A stretch of 64,000 nucleotides of DNA from a bacterium (GCA_030430165.1 JAUIGL010000018.1:17775-81774); one strand, 5' to 3'; positions 8,426 to 18,232 are shown, numbered from the stretch's first letter. Program-made: numbers and translations. The notes: generated from the letters alone by a model not told the origin.

Positions 8426-8542
8426 CCTGTGTCTGGCCTCTCCGGCTGTGCGGCGTCGTTTCGGTGGAGTTTGCCGCTCGAACGCCCACCCTAGCCGGCT
8501 TGTCGCCGAGGTGCCACGGAGGTCGGCATTCGCCGGTACCGG

Positions 8543-8765
8543 GTAGGGGCTCCGTTTGATCTGCACTTGCGTTTGCTCAGGGGTGCCCTGCGAACCCGAG
8601 CTCCGTCCCCCCTTGCCAAGGGGGGACTTCAGGGGGGTCAACCGGAGCGCCGTAGGGCTGACAACAGAAGCTCCTTGCTCAGTGACCTCCCCCCCTTCTT
8701 GGTAAGGAGGGGGAATCTGCGGGTGCGTCGTTCGTGACTGGCCGGCAATCAGACTACCCCGCTAC
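8543..8765. mobile_element. MITE-like element A (223 bp)
   Basis: Fills most of the gap between meaB and the next gene. The ends are degenerate copies of the terminal repeats of element B, reading GTAGGGG at the left and, inverted, GTAGCGGGGTAGTCTGA at the right. Imperfect 8-bp direct repeats (CCGGTACC/CCGGTGCC) flank it. The interior has the same two GC-rich hairpins as element B (CCCCCCTTGCCAAGGGGGG and CCCCTTCTTGGTAAGGAGG). No coding capacity. Confidence 0.75.
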
Positions 8766-8841
8766 CCGGTGCCGCGGCGGCTTGCCTGCGGCCGGGTCCG
8801 CTGATAGCTCCGGGGGTGGTATCGGAGCATTTGCGCTGGCC

Positions 8842-9207
8842 ATGACTTCGCACCCTTTCTGGCACCATCCCGCCCTGCCGATCGGCCTCTTTCTGCTGGT
8901 GCTCGGCGTCGGCAACTGGTGGGTCAGCCGCGGCAAGATCGCCGAGTACACGCAGCGCATCGAGGCTTCGCGGTCGCTCGACGGCAGCGATCTCTATGGT
9001 TTCAAGCATCTCGACTTCCGCACCAACGCGGCTCTCCTGCGGCGCTTGCACCGCACACCGGCGACCCTCGGGATTGCCGAGGCCAAGCGCGACTTCTACG
9101 CCCTGATCAATAACGGCGGGCGCCTGATCGCGCTATTGGGACTTGCACTGACGGCGATCGGCGCGATCCGGCTGCGCGGCGCCCGCGCCGCCGAGCGGCA
9201 CGCCTGA
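8842..9207 (+). CDS. Small membrane protein of unknown function
   Basis: A 121-residue protein with one membrane segment near the N-terminus (LPIGLFLLVLGVGNWWV) and another near the C-terminus (LIALLGLALTAIGAI), separated by a soluble helical loop. The ATG at 8842 is chosen because upstream in-frame sequence belongs to element A; the ribosome binding site is weak (CGGAG about 15 bases upstream). It ends 31 bases before the next membrane protein gene, so the two may form an operon. I do not recognise a family. Confidence 0.65.
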   Translation: MTSHPFWHHPALPIGLFLLVLGVGNWWVSRGKIAEYTQRIEASRSLDGSDLYGFKHLDFRTNAALLRRLHRTPATLGIAEAKRDFYALINNGGRLIALLGLALTAIGAIRLRGARAAERHA

Positions 9208-9238
9208 GCCGCGCCCTGCCCGGCCCCCCGCGCCCGCG

Positions 9239-10039
9239 ATGGACACGCTGTTTCCGCGCACGTTTCTGCTCGTCTTCGCCCAGCTGTCGGTGGGCGGTCT
9301 GTTCTGCATGAGCATTCCGCCGTTCCACGACATGGACCGTGGCTATTACAAGTCGTCGGCTTTCGTCTTCTGGGGCATCGGCGTGCTGGCGACGCTCGGT
9401 CACTTCGCTCTGTGGTTGCGCCCCGACTCGACGGTCGGCGGCTTCGAGCTGTTCCTGTGGGCTCTGTACTGCCTCGCCGCCAGCGGCTATCTGGCTTCGC
9501 TCTGGTACGAGTACTTCATCATCCGCGCGCGCTGCTTCACCGCGGCGTGGCTGCTCGGCGCGGTGGCGTTGTTGGTCGGCGGCGTTTCCTTCGCCGGCGC
9601 AAGCCCGCTGCTCGCGGCGAGCGTGGTCTACCCGCTGTCGTTTCTGACCGGCGCCATGGTACTGGGCACGGCCGCCTCGGGCATGTTGCTCGGTCACTGG
9701 TACCTGATCGATCGCGATCTCTCGCTGACCCCGCTGTGGAACATTCTCGAGCTGTATCTCGGCTGTCTGGCGGTCGAGATTGCGGTCCTGCTGGTGGCCT
9801 CCCTGCTCGCCGTCGCCTCGGACTCCGCCGCTCTGTGGAGCGAGTGGTCGACGGTCTTCCTCGGCCGCGCCCTGATCAGCCCGCTGGGAACCGCCGTCCT
9901 CGGCCTGATGATCTGGCGAACCCTGCAGATCCCGCAAACCATGGCCGCCACCGGACTCTTTTACATCGCAGTGCTGGGGGCGATCGTGGGAGAGGTGTTG
10001 GGGCGGTACTTGTTGTTCCGGACGGGGCTGCCGCTGTGA
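9239..10039 (+). CDS. Polytopic membrane protein of unknown function
   Basis: A 266-residue integral membrane protein with about eight hydrophobic segments spread over the whole length. Conserved-looking loop motifs include SIPPFHDMDRGYYKSS near residue 25-40 and GHWYLIDRDLSLTPLWN near the middle. The opening FPRTFLLVFAQLSVGGLF recalls anchor subunits of DmsC/NrfD type, but no reductase or iron-sulfur partner is adjacent and I would not assign that function. The preceding small membrane protein is the likely partner. Confidence 0.7.
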   Translation: MDTLFPRTFLLVFAQLSVGGLFCMSIPPFHDMDRGYYKSSAFVFWGIGVLATLGHFALWLRPDSTVGGFELFLWALYCLAASGYLASLWYEYFIIRARCFTAAWLLGAVALLVGGVSFAGASPLLAASVVYPLSFLTGAMVLGTAASGMLLGHWYLIDRDLSLTPLWNILELYLGCLAVEIAVLLVASLLAVASDSAALWSEWSTVFLGRALISPLGTAVLGLMIWRTLQIPQTMAATGLFYIAVLGAIVGEVLGRYLLFRTGLPL

Positions 10040-10044
10040 GTTCA

Positions 10045-10151
10045 GGGACTAGGGGCTAGGGACTAGGGGCTAGGGGTGGTTGGCTGGCATCGAGAACTGA
10101 AGGCGATGAAGGCCAGCCGCCCCTAGTCCCTAGCCCCTAGTCTCTAGCCCC
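10045..10151. repeat. Palindromic element P2 with GGGACTAGGGGCTAG-type arms
   Basis: The left arm (10045-10077) repeats GGGACTAGGGGCTAGG words. The right arm (10120-10151) is its near-perfect complement (CCCCTAGTCCCTAGCCCC and so on). The centre has GGTTGGCTGGCATCGAG, matching the core of element P1 at 6421-6438 with one substitution. Confidence 0.75.
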
Positions 10152-10153
10152 TC

Positions 10154-10182
10154 GGAGTAGGGCCGCGCTGCGGCCCTACTCC
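10154..10182 (-). terminator. Terminator hairpin of the nuoB-F-G operon
   Basis: GGAGTAGGGCCGC is followed after GCT by its exact reverse complement (13-bp stem). The stop codon of the cold-shock-like gene lies inside the right arm, so the hairpin closes the operon. No T tract follows. Confidence 0.6.
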
Positions 10183-10424
10183 ACCGGATGAATCACGGTG
10201 ACGCGGAGGCCGCTCGAGGTCCAGCCGACGTCGAAGCCGATTTGCATGCCTTCACTGAGGTCGGTGAAGTGGCGGCGCGGGCCGCGCATGGTGACGTGCT
10301 GGAAGGTGAACTCGATCTCGCGCCCGCTGTTGGAGAGCACGATGCCGCGTTCCGAGCCGCGGAACAGCCGCTTGATGATGCCCTGGTAGTAACTCGGGCC
10401 GCCGGGCTCGCCGACGTCACTCAT
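10176..10424 (-). CDS. Cold-shock-domain-like small protein
   Basis: An 82-residue protein whose core GIIKRLFRGSERGIVLSNSG...IEFTFQHVTMRG...FTDLSEGMQIGFDVG follows the five-strand OB-fold pattern of cold-shock proteins. The canonical RNP motifs (KGFGFI and VFVHF) are strongly altered to RGIVLS and EFTFQH, so nucleic-acid binding is plausible but weaker than in CspA. Its ATG overlaps the nuoG stop as ATGA, tying its translation to complex I. Why such a protein ends a nuo operon is unclear. Confidence 0.72.
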   Translation of the reverse strand: MSDVGEPGGPSYYQGIIKRLFRGSERGIVLSNSGREIEFTFQHVTMRGPRRHFTDLSEGMQIGFDVGWTSSGLRVTVIHPVE

Positions 10425-11971
10425 TCAGCGGAGGCGAGCGGCTGTCCGGTGGCTCCGAGGTCGGCCGAGCTGAGCCCACGAAAGGAGTCGAGCGACTGCG
10501 CCAGGTGGGCGAATACGTCGGCCGCGCTGTCGAGCGCGGGCTCGCCCGAGAGGGAGGCGAGAACTTCCCATCCGCTGCGCGCCTGACCCGGCGGGCGCAG
10601 CGCGGCGGCCAGGCTTTGCACCCGGTCCTTGCGATTGGTGAAGCTGCCCTCGGTCTCGGCGAAGGAGGCGATCGGCAACATCAAGTCGGCGATTTCGCCG
10701 CTCTTGGTGTAGTGGGTGTCGATCGAGACGATGTGCTCGAGTCGCTCGCCGAGCTGGTCGAGCTCCTCGTCGCTGCACAGCTGCGATAGATCGGTGCGCC
10801 ACAGCAGCAGCACCGAAACCTCGCCGGCGAGGGCGGCGTCGATCACCGCCCGGCCTTCGCTCGGGTCGAGCCCCTGGGCGCGTAGGCCGGCGCTGTTCGG
10901 GTTCTTGTCGGCGTCGATCAGGTAGTCGTCGCGAGTGGCATCGGCCGGCGACCAGGCGTGCCCCGCCAGTTGCGCGTCGTTGCTCGACGTCACCAGATTG
11001 AGCAGATGGATCTCTTCGTTGGTCGCCTGCGCCGACACGATCGCCGCGACCTTGGTGCCGCCGCTGAGCAGGTTGCCGAGCTGCGACATGGTCTCGTCCC
11101 AGGTGGTCGGCTGCCAGTTCTCGCCGCTGCGGCGAACCGGTTGCAGCAGCCGCCCTTCGCCCTGGTAGCGCTTGTAGGTGAGCCGCCCCTCGTCGCACAT
11201 CCAGTAGCTGTTGACTTCCGGGTTGTGGCGCGGTCGGAAGCGGAACATCTCGTCGCGCCGGTGGTGGATGTCGATGTTGCAGCCGGTGGCGCAGCCGGGA
11301 CAGACCGACGGCGTGCGCTCGAGGTACCAGACGCGGGCGCGAAAGCGGAAGTCCTTGTTGGTGAGCGCGCCCACCGGGCAGATGTCGGCGACGTTGCCGG
11401 AATACGGGTTGTCGAGCTCGATACCGGGAAACAAGTCGATCCGGCTGTGGTTGCCGCGCTGGAAGATGCCGAGCTCGTTGGTGCCGGTCACTTCGTCGAG
11501 GAAGCGGGTGCAGCGCGTGCACAGAATGCAGCGCTCCTGGTCGAGCATGATCATCGGACCGATGTCGATCGCCTTGCCCTTGTGCACCTTGGATTGCAGC
11601 GGGATGCGGCTCTCCTGGCGATCGTGGTCCATGTAGTAGTCTTGCAGCTTGCACTCGCCGGCCTGGTCGCAGATCGGGCAGTCGATCGGATGGTTGATGA
11701 GGAGGAACTCGAGCACCGCCTCGCGCGCGTGCAGAACCTTCTCCGACTTGGTGTGCACCACCATCCCGTCGGTCGCCTTGGTGTTGCAGGCGATCTGCAG
11801 CTTCGGCATCTTCTCGATCTCGACCAGGCACATGCGGCAGTTGCCGGCGACGGTGAGCCCGGGGTGGTAACAGTAGTGCGGCACCTCGTTGCCGAGCTGC
11901 TCGGCCGCCTGCACCAGATTGGTGCCTTCTTCGACCGTGATTTCCTGGCCGTCGATCACGAGAGTCGGCAT
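10421..11971 (-). CDS. nuoG: NADH-quinone oxidoreductase subunit G
   Basis: A 516-residue NuoG, the iron-sulfur subunit of the complex I peripheral arm. The N-terminal 2Fe-2S ferredoxin domain has C34, C45, C48 and C62. It is followed by the HPIDCPICDQAGEC His-Cys domain, two 4Fe-4S sets (CILCTRCTRF and DICPVGAL), and CPGCATGCNIDIHHRRDE, the start of the molybdopterin-oxidoreductase-like region. That C-terminal region is shorter (to residue 516) than in long NuoG forms of about 700-900 residues, as in many deltaproteobacteria. It receives electrons from NuoF, encoded directly upstream, with only four bases between stop and start. Confidence 0.94.
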   Translation of the reverse strand: MPTLVIDGQEITVEEGTNLVQAAEQLGNEVPHYCYHPGLTVAGNCRMCLVEIEKMPKLQIACNTKATDGMVVHTKSEKVLHAREAVLEFLLINHPIDCPICDQAGECKLQDYYMDHDRQESRIPLQSKVHKGKAIDIGPMIMLDQERCILCTRCTRFLDEVTGTNELGIFQRGNHSRIDLFPGIELDNPYSGNVADICPVGALTNKDFRFRARVWYLERTPSVCPGCATGCNIDIHHRRDEMFRFRPRHNPEVNSYWMCDEGRLTYKRYQGEGRLLQPVRRSGENWQPTTWDETMSQLGNLLSGGTKVAAIVSAQATNEEIHLLNLVTSSNDAQLAGHAWSPADATRDDYLIDADKNPNSAGLRAQGLDPSEGRAVIDAALAGEVSVLLLWRTDLSQLCSDEELDQLGERLEHIVSIDTHYTKSGEIADLMLPIASFAETEGSFTNRKDRVQSLAAALRPPGQARSGWEVLASLSGEPALDSAADVFAHLAQSLDSFRGLSSADLGATGQPLASAE

Positions 11972-11975
11972 CGGT

Positions 11976-13274
<1,299 letters not shown>

Positions 13275-13291
13275 GCCGTTGCTTGCTCGGC

Positions 13292-13816
13292 TCAGACCGG
13301 CTCGGAGACTTCGCCGGCGAGCTTCTGTTTCTGGCCCTGGATCTTGCGCTGCAGAGCCATCAGGCCGTCGAGGACGGCCTCGGGTCGCGGCGGACAACCG
13401 GGGACGTAGACGTCGACGGGAACGATGCGATCGATCCCGGGCACGGTCGTGTAGTTGTCGTAGAAGCCGCCGGTCGACGCGCAGGCGCCGAACGAGAGCA
13501 CCCACTTCGGCTCCGCCATCTGTTCGTAGACGCGCTTGAGAATCGGCGCCTGTTTGCAGGTGACGGTGCCGATGACCATCAGCAGGTCGGCCTGGCGCGG
13601 CGTGAAGCGCGGCAGCAAGGCGCCGAAGCGATCGATGTCGTACGGCGACATCGACAGCGACATGAACTCCATGGCGCAGCAGGCGGTGGCGAATGGGTAC
13701 GGGAACAGCGAGAACTTGCGCGCCCAGCCGACCGCCTTGTCGACGGTGGTGAGGATCACGCTGTCCTCGAGAAGGGCTTCCCCTCCCCCGCTTTCCGAGA
13801 TCTTTCGCAGCTCCAT
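13292..13816 (-). CDS. nuoB: NADH-quinone oxidoreductase subunit B
   Basis: A 174-residue NuoB carrying the terminal 4Fe-4S cluster N2 next to the quinone site. The ligands sit in [10 protein letters not shown] (tandem Cys), GTVTCKQAP and VPGCPPRPE. It is the first gene of the nuoB-nuoF-nuoG-cold-shock-like operon, 17 bases upstream of nuoF. NuoA, C, D, E and all membrane subunits are absent from both sides, so complex I genes are scattered in this genome. Confidence 0.95.
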   Translation of the reverse strand: MELRKISESGGGEALLEDSVILTTVDKAVGWARKFSLFPYPFATACCAMEFMSLSMSPYDIDRFGALLPRFTPRQADLLMVIGTVTCKQAPILKRVYEQMAEPKWVLSFGACASTGGFYDNYTTVPGIDRIVPVDVYVPGCPPRPEAVLDGLMALQRKIQGQKQKLAGEVSEPV

Positions 13817-14055
13817 AACGCCTTTGATCCTATAGCTTTGGGCTTACCCGGCAAGCTACTGGGAGTCAACGTGGTGGCAGCCGCGACGCGGGTGAATTCC
13901 GCCCGCGGAGTCGCTGGATCCGAGCGGTAGTTCCCCGTCGGCGATGTGCTTGCTATCTACGGGCTGCCGCGACGCCGCCGCCGACGAAAGGAACTGCCAC
14001 GACTTACCCCTGGTTACACGTTGGATCCGTATGCCTTTTCGCGGCGGCGACCCTG

Positions 14056-14469
14056 GTGGTCCTGGTCTACTCGATGCCGCGGGCGCGGCGCGCGGCGTCG
14101 CCGGAGGAGCGGCTGCGCCGTGCCGCCGCGGCGATGAAGGTCTACGACCCACTCGCCATCGCCGCCCTCGGCGTCATGGTCATGACCGGCGCCTTCGCCC
14201 TCACCGAGTTCAAGGACGCGCTGCGCGAGAGGTTCTTCGAGCAGATGGGAGTGATGCTGACCTGGAAGCTCGGCGTCACCTTCCTGCTCATCATCGTCGG
14301 CTCGTATCTCGCCTTCGGCCTCGGCAATCGCCTGGTCGGACGCGCTGAGCTCGACGAGACGCCGCCGCCGGAATGGGTCTCCTCGATGATTCTGCGGGTT
14401 CAGATCACCTGCGCCCTGGTGCTCGCGCTGTGCGCCCTGATTTCCTGGATCGCCACGGCGATGGTGTGA
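14056..14469 (+). CDS. Four-helix integral membrane protein (CopD/DUF2269-like)
   Basis: A protein of at least 137 residues with three membrane segments after the given start. Typical words are YDPLAIAALGVMVMTGAF, KLGVTFLLIIVGSYLAFGLG and LVLALCALISWIA. The frame is open further upstream and encodes another convincing membrane segment (YPWLHVGSVCLFAAATLVVL), but no ATG, GTG or TTG precedes it. An AAAGGAA site stands six bases before ACG at 13999, so the true start may be ACG there, or an ATG was altered. GTG 14056 is given as the conventional choice. The resemblance to CopD/DUF2269 proteins is weak. Confidence 0.68.
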   Translation: MVLVYSMPRARRAASPEERLRRAAAAMKVYDPLAIAALGVMVMTGAFALTEFKDALRERFFEQMGVMLTWKLGVTFLLIIVGSYLAFGLGNRLVGRAELDETPPPEWVSSMILRVQITCALVLALCALISWIATAMV

Positions 14470-14504
14470 TCGAACGGCGCAATCGCTCACGGAGGGAAAA
14501 CGAC

Positions 14505-14825
14505 ATGGAACGTTTCCTCGACCTCGACGCGGCTTCTCAGTTTGCCGCATCGAAGATGAAGAAGAACAACCTGTTCACGACCGAGCGAATGTTTTGCGAC
14601 GTCTACTGCTTCGAGCCGGGGCAGACCCAGGCGGCGCATGCGCACGAGGGGTCGGACAAGGTCTACGTCGTCCTCGAAGGCGCCGGCGAGATCCAGGTCG
14701 GCGACGATACGCGCGCGGTGAGCGCGGGAGCCGCGGTGCTTGCCGCCGCCGGCGAGCCGCACGGCGTCGCCAACACCGGCGACGCGCGCATGCGGGTTCT
14801 CGTCTTCATGGCGCCGCCGCCGTAG
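14505..14825 (+). CDS. Single-domain cupin
   Basis: A 106-residue RmlC-like cupin. Motif 1 reads GQTQAAHAHEGSDKVYVVLEG and motif 2 reads AGEPHGVANTG, giving the three His and one Glu or Gln that bind the metal. GGAGGG lies ten bases before the ATG. Small cupins of this kind act as sensors, isomerases or dioxygenases; nothing here fixes a substrate. It follows the membrane protein gene by 35 bases in the same direction. Confidence 0.85.
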   Translation: MERFLDLDAASQFAASKMKKNNLFTTERMFCDVYCFEPGQTQAAHAHEGSDKVYVVLEGAGEIQVGDDTRAVSAGAAVLAAAGEPHGVANTGDARMRVLVFMAPPP

Positions 14826-14850
14826 GCGGCGACCGCCGCCGCGGTTTCGC

Positions 14851-15423
14851 TCAGATGTGGTTGGCGCCGCGGATTACGCGCACGTGGTACTGCCCGGCCG
14901 ACCAGAATCCGAGCACCACCGACATCCAGAGAAAGCAGGTCCCGGCCGCCTGAAAGTCGATCCCGGCGAAGGGGTAGTGCAGCAGCAGCCCGTGCAGCGC
15001 GAACATCTGGAAGATCGTCTTGTACTTGCCGAGCTCGTCGGCATCGAGAACCATGCCCTGCTCGAGCGCGATGGTGCGCAGCGCGGTCACCGCGAGCTCG
15101 CGACCGACGATTGCGGTCACCAGCCACCCGGGGGCGCGCGGCTCGTCCATCGAAGCCAGCATGATCAGCGCCGAAACCACGATCAGCTTGTCGGCGAGCG
15201 GATCGAGGAACTTTCCGACGACGGTGCCCATGTCGTGGTGGCGCGCCAGGTAGCCGTCGACGAAGTCACTGACGCAGGCGATGAAGAAGGTCGCGGCGGC
15301 GAGCAGGCTGTGCGTGGGGTCGTCCTCGAGCAGGAGGACGACGAGCACCGGCACCAATGCGATGCGCAAGCCGGTGGTCAGGTTTGCCGCGTTGAACGCC
15401 GAGCGTGGGCGCGGCCCGTTCAT
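14851..15423 (-). CDS. pgsA: CDP-diacylglycerol-glycerol-3-phosphate 3-phosphatidyltransferase
   Basis: A 190-residue CDP-alcohol phosphatidyltransferase that makes phosphatidylglycerol phosphate in the cytoplasmic membrane. The family catalytic motif D-G-X2-A-R-X8-G-X3-D-X3-D is intact in DFVDGYLARHHDMGTVVGKF followed by LDPLADK. About six membrane helices follow the usual pattern. The ATG at 15423 starts MNGPRPRSAFNAANLTTGLR; upstream in-frame residues run into element B. Length and the TLTGLRI-like N-terminus fit PgsA rather than PssA or cardiolipin synthase. Confidence 0.9.
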   Translation of the reverse strand: MNGPRPRSAFNAANLTTGLRIALVPVLVVLLLEDDPTHSLLAAATFFIACVSDFVDGYLARHHDMGTVVGKFLDPLADKLIVVSALIMLASMDEPRAPGWLVTAIVGRELAVTALRTIALEQGMVLDADELGKYKTIFQMFALHGLLLHYPFAGIDFQAAGTCFLWMSVVLGFWSAGQYHVRVIRGANHI

Positions 15424-15574
15424 GGCTGCGCCCTGCCCGGCCGAGGTCTCGAAAGCTGCGCTGCGTATCCCATCGGTCAACTGCTGCAGCACTTCGGTCT
15501 TCTCTCTCGACCGGAGCTGCAGGGCCACGACATTGGGTCGTAGGCCGGTCCGGGTCAAGGGCCGCGTCGCGTGG

Positions 15575-15810
15575 GTAGCGGGTCAGTTTGACTCGCAACT
15601 GCGTTTGCTGGGGGAGCACGCTCCGAACCCGAATTCCGTCCCCCCTTGGCAAGGGGGGACTTCAGGGGGGTCAACTGGAGCTGCCGCTGGCCCGTACACA
15701 GAAGCTCCTTGCGGCGCGCCGTGACCTCCCGCTAACCCCCTCCTTGGTAAGGAGGGGGGATCCGAGGGCGCGTCCTTCGACACTGCCCGGCACTCAAGCT
15801 GACCCACTAC
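15575..15810. mobile_element. MITE-like element B (236 bp)
   Basis: The left end GTAGCGGGTCAGTTTGA (15575-15591) and the inverted right end (15794-15810, reading GTAGTGGGTCAGCTTGA) match at 15 of 17 bases. CGTCGCG occurs just outside each end (15565-15571 and 15811-15817). The interior has hairpins CCCCCCTTGGCAAGGGGGG (15640-15658) and CCCCCTCCTT with AAGGAGGGGG (15736-15758). It encodes nothing and lies between pgsA and the lytic transglycosylase gene. Such elements depend on a transposase supplied in trans; none is visible here. Confidence 0.85.
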
Positions 15811-15864
15811 CGTCGCGCGCGACCCAATGCGGTGCCGGCGCTGGCGCGGCCGACTAAAGCGCCG

Positions 15865-16449
15865 TCAGAACTGAGGACGGTAGTGGTCGCGAAAGCGGAA
15901 GACGCGCTGGATGTACTCGATGGTTTCCGGGTACGGCGGTACGCCGCCGTACTTTGCGACCGCGCCGCCGCCGGCGTTGTACGCGGCCAGTGCCAGGCGC
16001 ACGTTGCCCTTGTAGCGATCGAGCAGCAAGCGCAAGTGTTTCACACCGCCCTCGATGTTTTGCCCGGGGTCGTAGGCGCTCCAGACCTTGTGCATCTTGG
16101 CGGTCGCCGGCATCAGCTGCATGAGCCCGAGCGCGCCCTTGGGCGAGCGCGCCGTCGGCACGAAACCCGACTCGGCGCGGATCACCGCTTTGACCAGAGC
16201 GGGATCGACCTTTTCGCGCTTTGCCGTTTCCGTGATGATATGATCGAAGGCCGTATGGTGCGGTCGATCGACGATGTAGCGTGCGCCGAAGCTGCGCCGG
16301 TGCGGCATGCGCTTGAAGCCGCGTTTGGACGGCGCGTTGCTGAAATGGATGGTGCCGTCGCCACTTCTGTACATGTAGATTTCGGCATTCGCGTCCGACG
16401 CAAGCAGAGCGATTGCCACCACACCTAGGCCGACCAACCTCAACATCAT
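15865..16449 (-). CDS. Lytic transglycosylase with DUF4124 N-terminus
   Basis: A 194-residue exported SLT-type lytic transglycosylase that cleaves peptidoglycan glycan strands. A signal peptide covers about residues 1-22 (VGLGVVAIALLASDANAE). Then comes a short DUF4124-like region with IYMYRSGDGTIHFSNAP, and the catalytic domain with Glu at E93 in VIRAESGF, followed by GALGLMQLMPATA and AAYNAGGGAV. All family landmarks are present. ATG at 16446 is an equally possible start. Confidence 0.93.
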   Translation of the reverse strand: MMLRLVGLGVVAIALLASDANAEIYMYRSGDGTIHFSNAPSKRGFKRMPHRRSFGARYIVDRPHHTAFDHIITETAKREKVDPALVKAVIRAESGFVPTARSPKGALGLMQLMPATAKMHKVWSAYDPGQNIEGGVKHLRLLLDRYKGNVRLALAAYNAGGGAVAKYGGVPPYPETIEYIQRVFRFRDHYRPQF

Positions 16450-16534
16450 GCTGGAAAATACGTCCGAAACAAAAACCGGTCAATCGACTTTTTCGCGCGC
16501 GCAAGCCTTTCCTCTGGCCGCTTCGTAAGAGTGC

Positions 16535-18169
16535 ATGGAAGCTGATTATCTGGTCATAGGCGGCGGTCTCGCGGGGCTGTCCTTCGCCCTGCGGGTTGCC
16601 AAGACAGGCACTGTGTTGGTCCTCAACAAGGACCTCCAGCCGGAGAGCGCGACCGCCTACGCGCAGGGCGGAATCGCTTCGGTGTGGAGTGCCGACGATT
16701 CCTTCGAAGATCACGTCGCCGACACCGAGCGCGCCGGCGCCGGGCTCTGTCATCGCGACGTGGTCGAGGTCGTGGTGCACGAAGGACCGGACCGCGTGCA
16801 AGATTTGATACGCCTCGGCACGCGATTCTCGCGCGCCGGCGACAGCGACTACGATCTCGGTATGGAGGGCGGACACCGCCACCGGCGCATTCTCCACGCC
16901 GCCGACGCGACCGGCTCGGAAATCATGCGCGCGCTCAGCGCGGCGGTCGCTGCCGAGCCCAACATCCGCGTTCTCGATCGCCACATGGCGATCGATCTGA
17001 TTACCGAGCCGCGCTTCGGCGACGACGAGCCGGCGAGCTGTTGGGGCGCCTATGTGCTCGACGTCGAGTCGGGCGCGGTGCTCACCGTGGCGGCGCGGGC
17101 GACGGTGCTCGCCGCCGGCGGTCCGGGCAAGGTGTACCTGTATACATCGAACCCCGACGTCGCCAGTGGCGACGGCGTGGCGATGGCGTACCGCGCCGGC
17201 GCGCGCATCGCCAACATGGAATTCATTCAGTTCCATCCGACCTGCCTCTACCACCCGCAGGCGAAGTCGTTTCTCATCAGCGAAGCGTTGCGCGGCGAAG
17301 GCGCGATCTTGCGCCGCCCCGACGGCGAGCCCTTCATGGCGCAGTACCACGAAGACGCAGAGCTGGCGCCGCGCGACGTGGTGGCGCGGGCGATCGACAA
17401 CGAGATGAAGGTGCACGGCTTCGACCACGTGTTGCTCGACATCAGCCACCGCCCGCGCGAGTTCGTGCGCGATCGCTTCCCGACCATCGACGAGCGCTGC
17501 CGCTCGTTCGGCTTCGACCTCGCCGCGGCGCCGATCCCGGTGGTGCCGGCCGAGCACTACTGTTGTGGCGGTGTGATGACCGATCTCGACGGCGCGACCT
17601 CGATTCGCCGGCTCTACGCCGCCGGCGAAGTGGCCATGACCGGCTTGCACGGCGCCAATCGGCTGGCGTCGAACTCGCTGCTCGAAGCGGTCGTCTTCGG
17701 CACCCGCGCCGCCAGTCACGCCAGCGCGTTGCTCGCCGGCGACCCGTCGCGCGGGCCCGCCCTGCCGGCGTGGAATCCGGGGCAGGCGGTCGACAGCGAC
17801 GAGTCGGTGGTGGTGACCCAGAACTGGGACGAGATCCGGCGCTTCATGTGGAACTACGTCGGCATCGTTCGCTCGAACCGCCGGCTGGCACGCGCCCATC
17901 GCCGGATCACCGCACTGCGCGCCGAGATCCAGGAGTACTACTGGGACTTCATCGTCACCGGCGACCTGATCGAGCTGCGCAACCTGGCGGCGGTCGCCGA
18001 GCTCATCATCTGCTCGGCGATTCGGCGCCGCGAGAGTCGCGGTCTGCACTACAACATCGACTACCCGGAGACCGCGGCGCAGCCGATCGACACGGTGCTG
18101 TCCCGCGGCGAACCGTTCGAGCTCGACGAGAGTTTCCTGAGCTCGGTGCGCAAGCGCGGCCCACGCTGA
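16535..18169 (+). CDS. nadB: L-aspartate oxidase
   Basis: A 544-residue flavoprotein that oxidises L-aspartate to iminoaspartate, the first step of de novo NAD synthesis with NadA. The FAD-binding GGGLAGLSFAL opens the protein at residues 9-19. It continues with SATAYAQGGIASVW, GGHRHRRILHAADATG, the FHPTCLY substrate loop, and YAAGEVAMTGLHGANRLASN SLLE. The C-terminal helical domain resembles fumarate reductase flavoproteins but keeps the NadB-type motifs. NadA and NadC are not nearby. Confidence 0.95.
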   Translation: MEADYLVIGGGLAGLSFALRVAKTGTVLVLNKDLQPESATAYAQGGIASVWSADDSFEDHVADTERAGAGLCHRDVVEVVVHEGPDRVQDLIRLGTRFSRAGDSDYDLGMEGGHRHRRILHAADATGSEIMRALSAAVAAEPNIRVLDRHMAIDLITEPRFGDDEPASCWGAYVLDVESGAVLTVAARATVLAAGGPGKVYLYTSNPDVASGDGVAMAYRAGARIANMEFIQFHPTCLYHPQAKSFLISEALRGEGAILRRPDGEPFMAQYHEDAELAPRDVVARAIDNEMKVHGFDHVLLDISHRPREFVRDRFPTIDERCRSFGFDLAAAPIPVVPAEHYCCGGVMTDLDGATSIRRLYAAGEVAMTGLHGANRLASNSLLEAVVFGTRAASHASALLAGDPSRGPALPAWNPGQAVDSDESVVVTQNWDEIRRFMWNYVGIVRSNRRLARAHRRITALRAEIQEYYWDFIVTGDLIELRNLAAVAELIICSAIRRRESRGLHYNIDYPETAAQPIDTVLSRGEPFELDESFLSSVRKRGPR

Positions 18170-18199
18170 AGCGAGCGCCGCGGCTGGTTGGTTTTTCGT

Positions 18200-18228
18200 G
18201 CCGGGGTGGCGCGGAGCGCCACCCCGGC
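18200..18228. terminator. Shared hairpin between nadB and acpP
   Basis: GCCGGGGTGGCG and CGCCACCCCGGC form a perfect 12-bp stem with a five-base loop in the gap between two convergent genes. It can act on both transcripts; no clear T tract follows on either strand. Confidence 0.6.
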
Positions 18229-18232
18229 GGCA

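Noticed and set aside
13944..14348. Alternative frame starting at ATG 13944 across the membrane protein gene
   Set aside because: It lacks membrane segments and is arginine-rich, whereas the frame ending at 14469 has four convincing helices.
15854..18049. Long minus-strand frame opposite nadB
   Set aside because: Low-complexity shadow of nadB; the plus strand has full L-aspartate oxidase motifs.
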